A DNA stretch of 64,000 nucleotides from Entomomonas moraniae (GTDB taxonomy: Bacteria > Pseudomonadota > Gammaproteobacteria > Pseudomonadales > Pseudomonadaceae), in assembly GCF_003991975.1 (NCBI RefSeq), contig NZ_CP029822.1, forward strand, positions 1,302,001-1,366,000, read 5' to 3'. The notes beneath the pieces were generated by a model. The model was given only the letters and a program-made list of their open reading frames with translations, was not told the DNA's origin and did no database searches. Position numbers and translations under genes: made by a program. Position 1 is the stretch's first letter. Every line of letters starts with the position of its first letter. Of this stretch, positions 40,934-51,253 are shown one piece after another.

Positions 40934-41818
40934 TTACACTAAGTTTTTAGCATAAGTGATAAAAGCTTTAAGGGCAGTAGATTGCCATGAGTCTTTACGG
41001 CGCATGAGTATTGCTGTTCTCTCTAAAGGCTGTTTTAGCAAGGGAATAACAACAAGCCTGTTATAAGCATTGGGTATATTACTGGGGATAACAGTTAAGA
41101 GAGAGGTTTGTTGCACAATGGCAATAATTGCATTAATAGAGTCAACCTCCATGTGGACTTTAAGCTGTAAACCTAACTTACGAAAATAATGATCAATTTG
41201 TGTACGGGTCGCAAACTTAGGGTTTAGTAAGACAAAATTTTCATCTTCAATCTGCTTTAGCGTAATAGAGACTTTCTTTACCAACGGATGGTCTACGGAA
41301 GCCACTAAAGTAAGCTTCTCTGTTAAGAGTTTTTCGGTAGAAATTCCTGATGAATTTGCTTCATCAAACCCAATGCCGATATCAATTTCATCATTTAATA
41401 ACATTTTTTCAATTTTATCTTGTGGTGATTCTTGAACCTGTACGGTGATGTTAGGATGCTGAGCATATAACTTAGCCACTAAAGGGCCAATGAAGTAGGT
41501 AATGAAACTGGGCGTCACTGCAACACGTATAGAACCTCTACTAAGATCTTCAATATCATGAATGGCTCGCTGGCCTTCATTTAATAGATGAGAGGCTTGT
41601 TGTGCATATTGAAAATAAATTTCACCTACATCTGTGAGACGAATATTTTTACTACTTCGATCAAACAGTAATACACCCAGACTTTCTTCTAAGGATTTAA
41701 TATGCTGAGAGAGCGCAGGTTGAGATACATGTAGCACTTCAGCAGCGCGCGTAAAACTTTGGTGCTCCGCAACGGCTAAAAAGTAATGAATATAACGCAG
41801 ATGTATCATATTACCCAT
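40934..41818 (-). CDS. CynR-like LysR-family regulator
   Basis: 294 residues. N-terminal helix-turn-helix FTRAAEVLHVSQPALSQHIK (~22-41) and LLFDRSSKNIRLTDVGEIYF. The effector domain (RGSIRVAVTPSFITYFIGPL, FVLLNPKFATRTQIDHYFRK) closely follows E. coli CynR, more than other LysR proteins. Divergent from a permease and amidohydrolase pair, which are its likely targets; in E. coli cynR also adjoins codA. ATG 41809 is an alternative start. Confidence 0.85.
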   Translation of the reverse strand: MGNMIHLRYIHYFLAVAEHQSFTRAAEVLHVSQPALSQHIKSLEESLGVLLFDRSSKNIRLTDVGEIYFQYAQQASHLLNEGQRAIHDIEDLSRGSIRVAVTPSFITYFIGPLVAKLYAQHPNITVQVQESPQDKIEKMLLNDEIDIGIGFDEANSSGISTEKLLTEKLTLVASVDHPLVKKVSITLKQIEDENFVLLNPKFATRTQIDHYFRKLGLQLKVHMEVDSINAIIAIVQQTSLLTVIPSNIPNAYNRLVVIPLLKQPLERTAILMRRKDSWQSTALKAFITYAKNLV

Positions 41819-41989
41819 AAGTTTTTTGAATAGCTATCATAATAAATAAGACTTTTACCATATTAATGCAAAAAGCTATGCTTATGAATAAGTACTATAA
41901 GAAATAAAAGTTTTACACGTAATTATGTGATGTATAGCAATTATTACCTGATAAGTGCTGTCAGTTTATCAAATTCTAAGGAGTGTTGT

Positions 41990-43339
41990 ATGAGTCGAAA
42001 AACAGTAGGATTATTTGCTGCGATTTTAGCCTGTTATGTACTGGCTTTATTCGCGCACAGTAGTCCAGATACATTCTTTTATCAAATTGTTAGCGTTATA
42101 CCATTGTTATTGATTTTAGCGCTTCTTTTTTTACAAGTTGATATGTTAGTGGCGGCGCTGGCTGGCGGCATAATGGCCATGATTATTGGTGGTATAGGCC
42201 TCTCAGGTGCTAATGGAATTATGATGGAGACCGTGCCTAAGATGTTATCGAACACGGTTCCTATTATTAACTCAGCCATTGCAACAGCAGTGTTTCAGGC
42301 AGGTGGCTATACTGCTGCGCTTACCTTAGTACGCCGTGCTATCGGTGGTCGTTTAGAATACGTGGCCGCTTTTATTGTTATCTTACAAGCGGCAGCGACT
42401 TATATGTCGGGTATAGGTGGGGGTAGTGCCATTGTTATCGCTCCATTAGCCTTTGTTGCATTAGGCGCAAACCGTTATGTGATTGCAGGAATGTCTATTG
42501 CGGCTGCCGCCTCTTTTACCACTTCGCCAGCTTCTTTAGAGTCTAGCGTTATTTCTGATCTCTCTAAAACCCCCATTGCAGAATATGTTGCCATCATGCA
42601 ACCTTATTGGCTATTGTTCGTGGGGATAGCGATTGCTATTGCATTTATTGGCACACTAAAAATGAAAGTTATTTTTGAGGCAGAAGAAGATGAAAAATTT
42701 AGCTCAAAAACGAGAGGTGAGCTTTGGAAATTAACCTTGCCCGCTATATTTTTACTGACTGCTGTGATCATGGGACCAACTATTAATCAACTACTTATCT
42801 CAAGTGGTCTTGTTAAAACAGCTGTGTTTGGCCCATTAATGTACACAGTGATTACTATCTTCCTTATTTATCTATGCAGTGATTTATCTTTAGATGACTC
42901 AGTCAAGGCTATGGTTAATGGTTCTAACTATATTTTAAAGTGCCTGTTCACTGTGGGGTTATTTTTAACCTTTATTTATGTGATTGAAAAAACAGGGGCA
43001 TTCACCACTATCGCATCGGTAGTAAGTTTAGCACCTACTGCATTAGTCGTTCCGGTGGCTGTCCTAATAGGATTCTTAATTGGCGTACCGGCAGGCGCTT
43101 ATGTAGGGTCTATTTTAACACTGGTTTTACCAATCACCGTGGTGCTAGGTTTTACTCCTGCACAAATTGGTATGGTTGCAATAGGCGTTGGTTTCGGTAG
43201 TCAACTAAGCCTTGTTAATATCACGATGCAAGCATTATCTGCTGGCTTTAGGATTCCAATCATTCAAGTTTCTAAAGGCAACATGCCCTTTATATTGGGT
43301 TGTCTTGTGTTATTACTAATGATTTCAGCCTTTGTTTAA
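41990..43339 (+). CDS. multi-pass permease next to the amidohydrolase
   Basis: 449 residues from ATG 41990 (CTAAGGAG site); about 12 membrane helices. GYTAALTLVRRAIGGRLEYV, MSGIGGGSAIVIAPLAFVAL and SFTTSPASLESSVI resemble organic-anion transporters of the CitMHS/DcuC/GntP kind, with repeated G-rich re-entrant segments. It is not the NCS1 permease CodB. Substrate unknown but presumably the nitrogen compound processed by the neighbouring enzyme. Confidence 0.7.
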   Translation: MSRKTVGLFAAILACYVLALFAHSSPDTFFYQIVSVIPLLLILALLFLQVDMLVAALAGGIMAMIIGGIGLSGANGIMMETVPKMLSNTVPIINSAIATAVFQAGGYTAALTLVRRAIGGRLEYVAAFIVILQAAATYMSGIGGGSAIVIAPLAFVALGANRYVIAGMSIAAAASFTTSPASLESSVISDLSKTPIAEYVAIMQPYWLLFVGIAIAIAFIGTLKMKVIFEAEEDEKFSSKTRGELWKLTLPAIFLLTAVIMGPTINQLLISSGLVKTAVFGPLMYTVITIFLIYLCSDLSLDDSVKAMVNGSNYILKCLFTVGLFLTFIYVIEKTGAFTTIASVVSLAPTALVVPVAVLIGFLIGVPAGAYVGSILTLVLPITVVLGFTPAQIGMVAIGVGFGSQLSLVNITMQALSAGFRIPIIQVSKGNMPFILGCLVLLLMISAFV

Positions 43340-43358
43340 CATTTTAGGAGTTAAAATA

Positions 43359-44594
43359 ATGAGCAATAAGATGGATACAATTATTCGCAACGTTAGAATT
43401 GATGACTCAAAGCCCCTTGTAGATGTAGCCATTACTGATGGTAAAATTACTGTAATTAAGGAGCAAATAGAAGCTAGAGCTGACATTGAGATTCAAGGCA
43501 ATAATCATATATTAATTCCAAGTTTTGTTGAGAGCCACTTACACTTGGAAAAAGCATTCGTGATGGACCGAAAAGCTAATCGATCCGGCACACTTCAAGA
43601 AGCAATTGCGGTGACTGCTGAGTTGAAGCCGACCTTTACGCATGACGATATTATGGAGCGCTCTCGTCAAGTGATTCGTTTATTAGTGCAAAATGGTTCA
43701 ACGCATGTCAGGGCACATGCTGAATTTGATCCTGGGCAAGGGTTTACAGGTTTTGATGCTGTTTTAAAGCTTCGTGAAGAATTTAAAGATGTCATTTCAA
43801 TTCAAGTGGTTGCTTTTCCACAAGAAGGAATTTTTAAATATCCAGGCACAGAAGCAATGATGGTCGAGGCTATGGAAAAGGGAGCTGATGTCGTAGGAGG
43901 CATCCCATACAATGACCGTGATGCAAAAGAACATATTGACTTTGTATTTAACTTGGCTAAAAAATATGATAAAGACATCGATTTGCATCAAGACTTTGCT
44001 GATAATGCCGATAAGATATCTATTGATTATGTAGCCAAAAAAACGATTGAGATGGGTTGGCAAGGACGCGTGAGTGTAGGACATTTAACTAGCTTGGCGG
44101 CATTAGAGCCCGATCGCCGTAACGAAATTATCCAGCTAATTAAAGAGGCTGATATTAGCGTCATGTGCCTACCTGCAACAGACCTTCATCTCGGCGCACG
44201 TAATGATACCTACAATGTTCGTCGTACCTTAACACCTGTTAGAGCTTTGCGTGATGCAGGTGTTAATGTTTGCTTAGCAACCAATAATATTCGTAATGCT
44301 TTTACTCCATATGGAACAGGCAACTTATTACATATTTCCATGTTAGCGATTCCGGCTGCTCATTTAGGTGGGGCTGATGATCAATTAACTATTTTACCAA
44401 TGCTAACAACTAATCCTGCTAAAGCATTAGGACTTAAAAATTATGGTTTAGAGGTGGGTAAAGATGCTGATTTGGTTTTGCTGAACACAGATAAAATATC
44501 CTCAGTAATTTTAGATATTCCAGCACCGCTAAAAGTATTTAAACGAGGAAGGGTTGTTGCAGAAACAGAAGTAAATCAACAACTAAAATTTTAG
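43359..44594 (+). CDS. cytosine-deaminase-like amidohydrolase
   Basis: 411 residues from ATG 43359 (TTAGGAG site). Metal ligands ESHLHLEKAF (His pair, ~62-64), DLHQDFAD (~209) and VGHLTSL (~240) fit the CodA/AtzC-type family. The position of the catalytic Asp (CodA GHDD; AtzC SDN) reads LATNNIRNAFTPYG, with Asn in place of Asp. Either the water activation differs or the enzyme is altered. Substrate not known. Starts 19 bases after the permease, same operon. Confidence 0.75.
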   Translation: MSNKMDTIIRNVRIDDSKPLVDVAITDGKITVIKEQIEARADIEIQGNNHILIPSFVESHLHLEKAFVMDRKANRSGTLQEAIAVTAELKPTFTHDDIMERSRQVIRLLVQNGSTHVRAHAEFDPGQGFTGFDAVLKLREEFKDVISIQVVAFPQEGIFKYPGTEAMMVEAMEKGADVVGGIPYNDRDAKEHIDFVFNLAKKYDKDIDLHQDFADNADKISIDYVAKKTIEMGWQGRVSVGHLTSLAALEPDRRNEIIQLIKEADISVMCLPATDLHLGARNDTYNVRRTLTPVRALRDAGVNVCLATNNIRNAFTPYGTGNLLHISMLAIPAAHLGGADDQLTILPMLTTNPAKALGLKNYGLEVGKDADLVLLNTDKISSVILDIPAPLKVFKRGRVVAETEVNQQLKF

Positions 44595-44672
44595 ATAATC
44601 AAGAGAACAATAAAACTTTTAATTAGAGTAATCATTAAATCAACTTTACTAAGTATTTATTAAGTTACAGTT

Positions 44673-44717
44673 AGATCGATAAATAGTAGCTTTCAGTCGA
44701 ATATTTATCGATCTTTT
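44673..44717 (+). terminator. intrinsic terminator after the amidohydrolase
   Basis: GATCGATAAATA (44674-44685) pairs with TATTTATCGATC (44702-44713) and TTTT follows. The 16-base loop is long but the stem is perfect. Confidence 0.7.
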
Positions 44718-45062
44718 ATTAGGCTGAATCGCGGACCGTAATATAACGTTCTAAGATAATCTAATAAATAAAAATATAATAACTATAATATTAACAACAT
44801 ACTCATCTAATCCAATACCTGTTGTCTTATTAGAACACTTTGGCATCAATATGCAAGGCATGATTTATACATTTTCAGGTTATGAACTTAGCTAGGGTGG
44901 GCGCCATGCATATTATCTTTTTAATTGCTGTAGTGATTGTTTAGCGGAGGATAAATCTATCCAACTTACAAAATAAAATAACTAAAGAAACTAATCTTGA
45001 ATTTCAATAGACTTAGTCTATCTCATTGGGAATAAAACTAAAGTATCATAAGAAAGTTAATG

Positions 45063-45092
45063 ACTTGTACATTGTAAAAACAATGTACAAGT
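45063..45092 (-). terminator. perfect 13-bp hairpin after putP
   Basis: ACTTGTACATTGT, AAAA, ACAATGTACAAGT: a perfect stem 15 bases beyond the putP stop. There is no T tract after it, so it may protect the mRNA 3' end or be a protein site instead of a classical terminator. Confidence 0.5.
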
Positions 45093-45106
45093 ATAGGAAA
45101 AACTAA

Positions 45107-46672
45107 TTAATTGGTGAGCGCTGTATACTCTTTACTCGCTTGATCAAATGTATCTAGTACTTTCTGTGTTGGCTTAGTAACACTGCTAACAACAAAAATC
45201 GCAAGCATATTTAAAACAAAACCTGGGACAATCTCATATAAATTAAACCACTCATACTGTTTCCATACCAATACAGTGAGAGCACCAAGAATCATCCCAA
45301 CTAATGCTCCCTCTTTAGTCATCTGACGATAGAATAAAGATAATAAAATAACAGGTCCAAAAGCCGCACCAAAACCAGCCCATGCATAACTTACCATTCC
45401 CAATACTCTTGAGTTAGGATCACGTGATAAGAAAATAGCTAATGCCGCAACAATAAGTACCATCGCTCGCCCAACCCAGACTAATTCTCGCTGAGAGGCA
45501 TTTTTGCGGAAAAATGGCTTATAAAAATCCTCGGTTAAAGCACTGGAGCAAACGAGTAACTGGCAACTTAAGGTGCTCATTACAGCAGCTAAAATACCAG
45601 ATAAAATAACACCTACTACCCAAGGATTAAAAAGCGCTTTACTTAGCTCAATAAAAACATACTCTGAGTTTTTATTAACAATAGTTGCGCCTAGTGAATC
45701 AGGGTAATTAGCAAAATAAGCAATACCAAAGAAACCTGCAGATACAGCGCCCAACAAACAAAGGATCATCCATATCATGCCAATACGCCGTGCATTGGGC
45801 ATACTTTTAACTGAGTCAGCCGCCATAAAACGCACTAAAATGTGTGGTTGCCCAAAATAACCTAACCCCCAGGCTACCAAAGAGATAATAGCTATAAATT
45901 TAATTAATGCTGTCTCGCCTTTAACTGCAAACAAATTAAATACATCAATATTTTGCCGCGTTTTCTCAATTGTAATAACTGTTGTGTTCCAATCTGACAA
46001 TGAAATAATTACAAATACAGGAGTAAGTATTAAAGCAAACAGCATTAAAGATGCTTGTACAGTATCGGTCCAGCTAACCGCTAAAAAGCCACCAATACAC
46101 ACATAAATAATAGTAGCTACTGCACCTAAGAACATCGCTATATGATAAGCCGTAAGGCTTATGCCTAAAAAATTATTCACATTATTTGCAAAAGGTGTTA
46201 AATCAAAAATACTTTCAAATAGTCGAGCTCCTGCCACAATGCCTGAAGCGCAGTATAGGGTAAAGAAAATCAAAATAACCAATGCGGAAAAAATACGAAG
46301 TAGTCGCGTATGATCATCAAAACGTGAAGTAAAATAATCAGGTAATGTCAATGCATTATCATTATATTCAGTATGTACCCGCAATCGTCCAGCCACTAAT
46401 AACCAATTTAGCCAAGCACCAAGCGTAAGACCTATAGCAATCCAAACTTCAGACAAACCCGATAAATAAATAGCACCAGGCAAACCCATTAGAAGCCAGC
46501 CACTCATATCGGATGCACCAGCTGACAGCGCTGTTACTAAACTACCTAAACTCCTTCCCCCTAAAATATAATCATCAAAATTTTTTGTTGATCGATAAGC
46601 ATAAAGGCCTATCAAAATCATTAAAATTATATACAGTACAAAAGTAACTGTTGTTTGATAGTTTGCTGACAT
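45107..46672 (-). CDS. putP: sodium/proline symporter PutP
   Basis: 521 residues from ATG 46672, which has AGGAG upstream. About 13 transmembrane helices. Sodium/solute symporter family marks: GGRSLGSLVTALSAGASDMSGWLLMG (residues ~37-62, the PutP Ser-Asp Na+ site region) and GYFGQPHILVRFMA. It imports proline for the PutA protein encoded divergently; the shared region carries PutA-type operators. Confidence 0.95.
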   Translation of the reverse strand: MSANYQTTVTFVLYIILMILIGLYAYRSTKNFDDYILGGRSLGSLVTALSAGASDMSGWLLMGLPGAIYLSGLSEVWIAIGLTLGAWLNWLLVAGRLRVHTEYNDNALTLPDYFTSRFDDHTRLLRIFSALVILIFFTLYCASGIVAGARLFESIFDLTPFANNVNNFLGISLTAYHIAMFLGAVATIIYVCIGGFLAVSWTDTVQASLMLFALILTPVFVIISLSDWNTTVITIEKTRQNIDVFNLFAVKGETALIKFIAIISLVAWGLGYFGQPHILVRFMAADSVKSMPNARRIGMIWMILCLLGAVSAGFFGIAYFANYPDSLGATIVNKNSEYVFIELSKALFNPWVVGVILSGILAAVMSTLSCQLLVCSSALTEDFYKPFFRKNASQRELVWVGRAMVLIVAALAIFLSRDPNSRVLGMVSYAWAGFGAAFGPVILLSLFYRQMTKEGALVGMILGALTVLVWKQYEWFNLYEIVPGFVLNMLAIFVVSSVTKPTQKVLDTFDQASKEYTALTN

Positions 46673-46981
46673 ACAGGTTCTACTCCTGATTTTATTGTAA
46701 ACGCTCACCTCATATGAGGGTTGCACCTTAGTCTAAGTAAACTTTTCAAGGCATTTAGGCAAATAGTTATTATTTAAATACACCTTGTGCTATGAATTTA
46801 AAAACTCATATTTTTTAAAGCAAAAAAAATGCCAAATAAAGGTGCAACCAATAAAAAATGAGGTTGCACCTTTTGGCATGAAAATTGAATAATATTTTTG
46901 AATGTGTTTACGCTAAGTAAAAGTAACATACCCAGTAAATAACATAACAACAAGCTAGTTCTTTCTTTTATGGGGTTTTAT
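46673..46981. promoter_or_regulatory. putP-putA intergenic control region with PutA operators
   Basis: Three copies of a GGTTGCACC-type site: 46718-46729 (GGGTTGCACCTT), and an inverted pair GGTGCAACC (46841-46849) and GGTTGCACCTTTT (46862-46874). PutA ribbon-helix-helix domains are known to bind GTTGCA-core sites between putA and putP and to repress both without proline. The rest of the 309 bases is AT-rich promoter DNA. Confidence 0.8.
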
Positions 46982-49900
46982 ATGGCTTCAACAACTTTAG
47001 GTGTCAAATTAGATGATAACGCTCGCCAACGATTGAAAGAGGCTGCAAAGCGTATTGATAGAACACCACATTGGCTAATTAAACAAGCTATTTTTAGTTA
47101 TTTAGAAAAAATAGAACAAGGTGCTTCTATCGACGAGTTACTAGGTATTCATGCATCTGCTGAAATTGATGATGAACTTCCTACATCAACAATTAAAAAC
47201 GTATTACAACCCTTTTTAGAGTTTGCTGAAAATATTCACTCGCAATCACTGTTGACCGCTTCAATCACCGCAGCTTATCGCCGCCCTGAGCCTGAGATCA
47301 TCCCTCTTTTACTCGAACAAACACGTTTTTCAGAAGATGACTCAAAATCAGTACATACCATGGCATTTGATATTGCCAATAAATTAAGAAATCAAAAAAC
47401 AGCTTCTGGTCGCGCCGGTTTGGTGCAGGGGTTGTTACAAGAGTTCTCACTTTCATCTCAAGAAGGTGTAGCCCTCATGTGCTTAGCCGAGGCACTTCTC
47501 CGTATCCCTGATAAAAGCACACGTGATGCACTAATTAGGGATAAGATCAGCAAAGGTAATTGGCAACCCCATTTAGGGAAAAGTCAATCTATGTTTGTCA
47601 ATGCTGCTACATGGGGATTATTGATAACAGGTAGGCTAACATCTACCCATAATGAAACTAAACTAACAAGCTCACTCAATCGAATTATTGGAAAAAGTGG
47701 GGAACCACTAATCCGCAAAGGTGTGGATATGGCTATGCGAATGATGGGAGAACAATTTGTAACGGGTGAAACCATTGGAGAAGCGTTAGCTAATGCTTCT
47801 AAATTCGAAGCTAAAGGTTTTAGATATTCATACGATATGCTGGGCGAGGCAGCTCTTACTAAAAAAGATGCGGATGATTACTTTATATCTTACGAGCAAT
47901 CTATCCATGCTATAGGGAAAGCCTCTAATGGTAGAGGCATCTATGAGGGACCAGGAATCTCTATAAAATTATCAGCCCTACATCCTCGCTATAGCCGCGC
48001 TCAATATGATCGTGTAATGAATGAACTTTATCCAAAACTACTTTCATTAACGTTACTAGCCAAACAATACGATGTAGGCATTAATATTGATGCTGAAGAA
48101 GCCGATCGCTTAGAGTTATCTCTCGAACTTCTTGAAAAACTATGCTTTGACACTAGTCTAGTGGGTTGGAATGGAATAGGTTTTGTCATTCAAGCCTATC
48201 AAAAGCGCTGTCCTTACGTGATTGACTATGTGATTGATTTAGCACGTCGTAGCCGTCATCGTCTTATGATTCGTTTAGTGAAAGGTGCCTATTGGGACAG
48301 CGAAATAAAACGCGCCCAAGAATTAGGACTAGAAGGTTACCCAGTTTATACCAGAAAATGCTACACCGATATTTCCTACTTAGCTTGTGCGCGTAAACTA
48401 CTTGCTGTACCTGAAGTGATTTTCCCTCAATTTGCAACTCACAATGCCCACACGCTGTCTGCTATTTATCATATTGCAGGTAAAAATTACTATCCTGGTC
48501 AATATGAATTCCAATGCCTACATGGCATGGGTGAACCGCTTTATGAGCAAATTGTAGGTAAAATATCAGAAGGCAAATACAACAGACCCTGTCGTATATA
48601 TGCTCCTGTAGGCACTCATGAAACACTACTCGCTTATTTGGTACGACGTCTGCTAGAAAATGGTGCAAACACATCATTTGTTAACCGCGTAGCTGATCAA
48701 AATATTTCTATTAATGAGCTTATTGAAGACCCAGTTCAAACAATTGAAAAATTAACCGAACAAGAAGGCAAAATGGGACTGCCACATCCTCGTATTTCGC
48801 TCCCAGAAAATTTATATGGAAACAGTCGTACTAACTCAAAAGGGATTGATTTATCCAATGAAAACCGTCTAGCCTCACTTTCAAGTGCACTACTTAATAG
48901 TGTTACTGAGCAGTGGGTAGCCTCCCCTATTTTAGGGTCAGATGTTACTTTAGGTAACTCACAACCAATCTTAAACCCTGCCAATAACCATGATGTCGTT
49001 GGGCAAGTATACGAAGCCTGCGAACAAGATGTGGAAGTTGCACTAACCTGTGCAGAATCTGCTTTCCCTATTTGGCAAGCAACCCCATCTATTGAACGAG
49101 CGTCTATTTTAGAGCGAATAGCCGACCAATATGAGCTGAACATGCAAACACTTATTGGTATTATAGTTCGAGAAGCGGGTAAAACATATAGCAATGCAAT
49201 TGCTGAAGTCAGAGAAGCCATCGATTTTCTTCGTTACTATGCTGAACAAGTAAAAGATAATTTCGCAAATGCTACACACCGTCCCTTAGGAACTATTGTG
49301 TGTATTAGTCCTTGGAACTTCCCTATGGCCATATTTACGGGGCAAGTTGCTGCGGCACTAGCTGCTGGCAACACCGTTATCGCTAAACCTGCTGAGCAAA
49401 CACCACTGATTGCTGCTCAAGCTATTCGCATAATGCTAGCAGCAGGTATTCCAAAAGGAGTATTACAATTATTACCAGGAACTGGTGAAACAGTAGGTGC
49501 TAAATTAACAGCAGATCCACGTGTCAAAGGTATTATGTTCACAGGCTCTACCGATGTAGCCAAAATTATCAACAAGAGCATTGCAGGGCGCTTAGACGAG
49601 CATGGTCACGTTATACCATTGATCGCGGAAACTGGCGGACAAAATGCAATGATTGTCGATTCCTCTGCCCTCGTTGAACAAGTCGTGATAGATGTGCTTG
49701 CCTCCGCTTTTGATAGTGCTGGGCAACGTTGCTCAGCGTTACGAGTGCTTTGTATCCAAGAAGATATCGCAGATCGAACTTTAGAAATGCTTAAAGGTGC
49801 AATGAATGAATATCAATTAGGAAACCCTGAACTACTTTCTGTTGACATTGGTCCCGTTATTGATCATGAAGCTAAAGCGAATATTGATAAGCATATAGAA

Positions 49901-50941
49901 AATATGCGAGTCAAGGGCAATAAAATTTATCAAGCTGCTATTTATAATAACCAGACAATTAGCCAAGGCACATTCGTGGTACCTACTATCATTGAACTTA
50001 ACCAACTCAAAGAGCTTAAACGAGAAATTTTTGGCCCAGTACTTCATGTCATTCGCTATAACCGCAACGATTTAGATAACTTACTGACACAAATTAATGA
50101 GCTAGGCTATGGTTTAACCCTTGGTATTCACACACGTATCGATGAAACCATCTCAAAAGTCATTAAGAAAGCTGAGGTGGGCAACATCTATGTTAATCGC
50201 AATATTGTAGGTGCGGTTGTTGGCGTTCAACCTTTTGGTGGCGAGGGACTTTCAGGAACAGGCCCTAAGGCTGGCGGCCCTCTTTACCTATATCGGTTAT
50301 TAGCTACAAAACCTGATAATGCAGCCTTTGACGCTCTAATACGTTATGATGAGCTTAATCTACCCTACGAGGATGTTGGTAAAGAAGCTTTATCAGAAAC
50401 AGTGAACACATTTGCTCATTGGTTAGAAAGTAATAATATCACTGATATTGCAGATCTAGCCAAACAGTTTTATGCACAATCACAATCAGGTACACTACGT
50501 ATTTTATCGGGCCCCACAGGTGAGCGTGATACTTATGAGCTACAAGCAAGAAAAGAAATACTCTGCCTAGCCACCAATGAGCAAGACTTATTAATACAGC
50601 TTGCCGCCATTATAGCCATTGGCGCAAAAGCTATAATTGCCGATCCAGTAGCAGAGCTATTAACAAAACCATTGCCTGAAAAAGTACTCACCTCTATTAA
50701 ACGTATTAAAGACTGGGCAATAGAAAATAGTCATTACGATGCCGTACTCTATCATGGCGACTCTGATCAATTGATTGAAGTATCTCGCAAAGTGGCTAGT
50801 AAAGAAGGGGCTATTGCAAGTGTACACGGCTTAAGCCAAGGTAGTACAAACATCCCCCTAGAACGCTTATCAATTGAACGATCAATTAGCGTAAACACTG
50901 CTGCTGCGGGAGGTAATGCAAGCTTAATGACTATTAGCTAA
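46982..50941 (+). CDS. putA: trifunctional PutA: regulator, proline dehydrogenase, P5C dehydrogenase
   Basis: 1319 residues from ATG 46982, the length of long trifunctional PutA. Residues 1-45 (TTLGVKLDDNARQRLKEAAK, RTPHWLIKQAIF) are the DNA-binding ribbon-helix-helix. The dehydrogenase barrel (~250-560) has IRLVKGAYWDSEIKRAQ and a C-terminal YAPVGTH-like FAD site. The aldehyde dehydrogenase (~640-1100) has SPWNFPMAIFTGQVAAAL, ETGGQNAMIVD and GQRCSALRVL (catalytic Cys). It converts proline to glutamate and represses put genes when not membrane-bound. Confidence 0.95.
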   Translation: MASTTLGVKLDDNARQRLKEAAKRIDRTPHWLIKQAIFSYLEKIEQGASIDELLGIHASAEIDDELPTSTIKNVLQPFLEFAENIHSQSLLTASITAAYRRPEPEIIPLLLEQTRFSEDDSKSVHTMAFDIANKLRNQKTASGRAGLVQGLLQEFSLSSQEGVALMCLAEALLRIPDKSTRDALIRDKISKGNWQPHLGKSQSMFVNAATWGLLITGRLTSTHNETKLTSSLNRIIGKSGEPLIRKGVDMAMRMMGEQFVTGETIGEALANASKFEAKGFRYSYDMLGEAALTKKDADDYFISYEQSIHAIGKASNGRGIYEGPGISIKLSALHPRYSRAQYDRVMNELYPKLLSLTLLAKQYDVGINIDAEEADRLELSLELLEKLCFDTSLVGWNGIGFVIQAYQKRCPYVIDYVIDLARRSRHRLMIRLVKGAYWDSEIKRAQELGLEGYPVYTRKCYTDISYLACARKLLAVPEVIFPQFATHNAHTLSAIYHIAGKNYYPGQYEFQCLHGMGEPLYEQIVGKISEGKYNRPCRIYAPVGTHETLLAYLVRRLLENGANTSFVNRVADQNISINELIEDPVQTIEKLTEQEGKMGLPHPRISLPENLYGNSRTNSKGIDLSNENRLASLSSALLNSVTEQWVASPILGSDVTLGNSQPILNPANNHDVVGQVYEACEQDVEVALTCAESAFPIWQATPSIERASILERIADQYELNMQTLIGIIVREAGKTYSNAIAEVREAIDFLRYYAEQVKDNFANATHRPLGTIVCISPWNFPMAIFTGQVAAALAAGNTVIAKPAEQTPLIAAQAIRIMLAAGIPKGVLQLLPGTGETVGAKLTADPRVKGIMFTGSTDVAKIINKSIAGRLDEHGHVIPLIAETGGQNAMIVDSSALVEQVVIDVLASAFDSAGQRCSALRVLCIQEDIADRTLEMLKGAMNEYQLGNPELLSVDIGPVIDHEAKANIDKHIENMRVKGNKIYQAAIYNNQTISQGTFVVPTIIELNQLKELKREIFGPVLHVIRYNRNDLDNLLTQINELGYGLTLGIHTRIDETISKVIKKAEVGNIYVNRNIVGAVVGVQPFGGEGLSGTGPKAGGPLYLYRLLATKPDNAAFDALIRYDELNLPYEDVGKEALSETVNTFAHWLESNNITDIADLAKQFYAQSQSGTLRILSGPTGERDTYELQARKEILCLATNEQDLLIQLAAIIAIGAKAIIADPVAELLTKPLPEKVLTSIKRIKDWAIENSHYDAVLYHGDSDQLIEVSRKVASKEGAIASVHGLSQGSTNIPLERLSIERSISVNTAAAGGNASLMTIS

Positions 50942-50948
50942 CGCTATA

Positions 50949-50982
50949 TTAATGCTGTTATGCATACGCATAACAGCATTAA
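50949..50982 (+). terminator. long hairpin after putA
   Basis: TTAATGCTGTTATGC and GCATAACAGCATTAA form a perfect 15-bp stem with a 4-base loop, 8 bases after the stop. No T tract follows, so termination is likely but not certain. Confidence 0.65.
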
Positions 50983-51253
50983 CTCTCTACACAATATAAC
51001 TAAATTATTCATTTAATTAAGCTTTTATTTTTATGAGGGATTACCTTTTTTGATTGTTTAACTGTAGATACTAGTCAAATAATAAAGCATTTAGAATCTC
51101 TAAAGAAATCTTGGAGAAATATTTTAAAGACAACATCCTTTAATTTTCTAGATATACTCAATAAAAAAAACACCTAGAGTTGTCAATGAGCCTAGAAATT
51201 CATACAAAAAGGACTATCCGACACCCCATAATGCAATTCAAATTAGATTATGA
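50983..51253. other. AT-rich gap, left edge of the decayed island
   Basis: No coding frame, RNA or repeat recognised. Base composition changes gradually; the island border cannot be placed exactly. Confidence 0.3.

Larger units (their letters stand above)
44595..45106. other. non-coding gap after the amidohydrolase
   Basis: About 510 bases between convergent genes. It holds the terminator at 44673-44717 and the perfect hairpin at 45063-45092. A 12-codon hydrophobic frame (44905-44943) has no ribosome site and is not accepted. The rest is AT-rich without recognisable signals. Confidence 0.5.

Noticed and set aside
44905-44943. 12-codon hydrophobic frame after the amidohydrolase
   Set aside because: Too short, no ribosome site, no coupling to a neighbour.
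48736-49221. 161-codon open frame on the minus strand inside putA
   Set aside because: It lies wholly inside the well-supported putA frame and has shadow-like composition.
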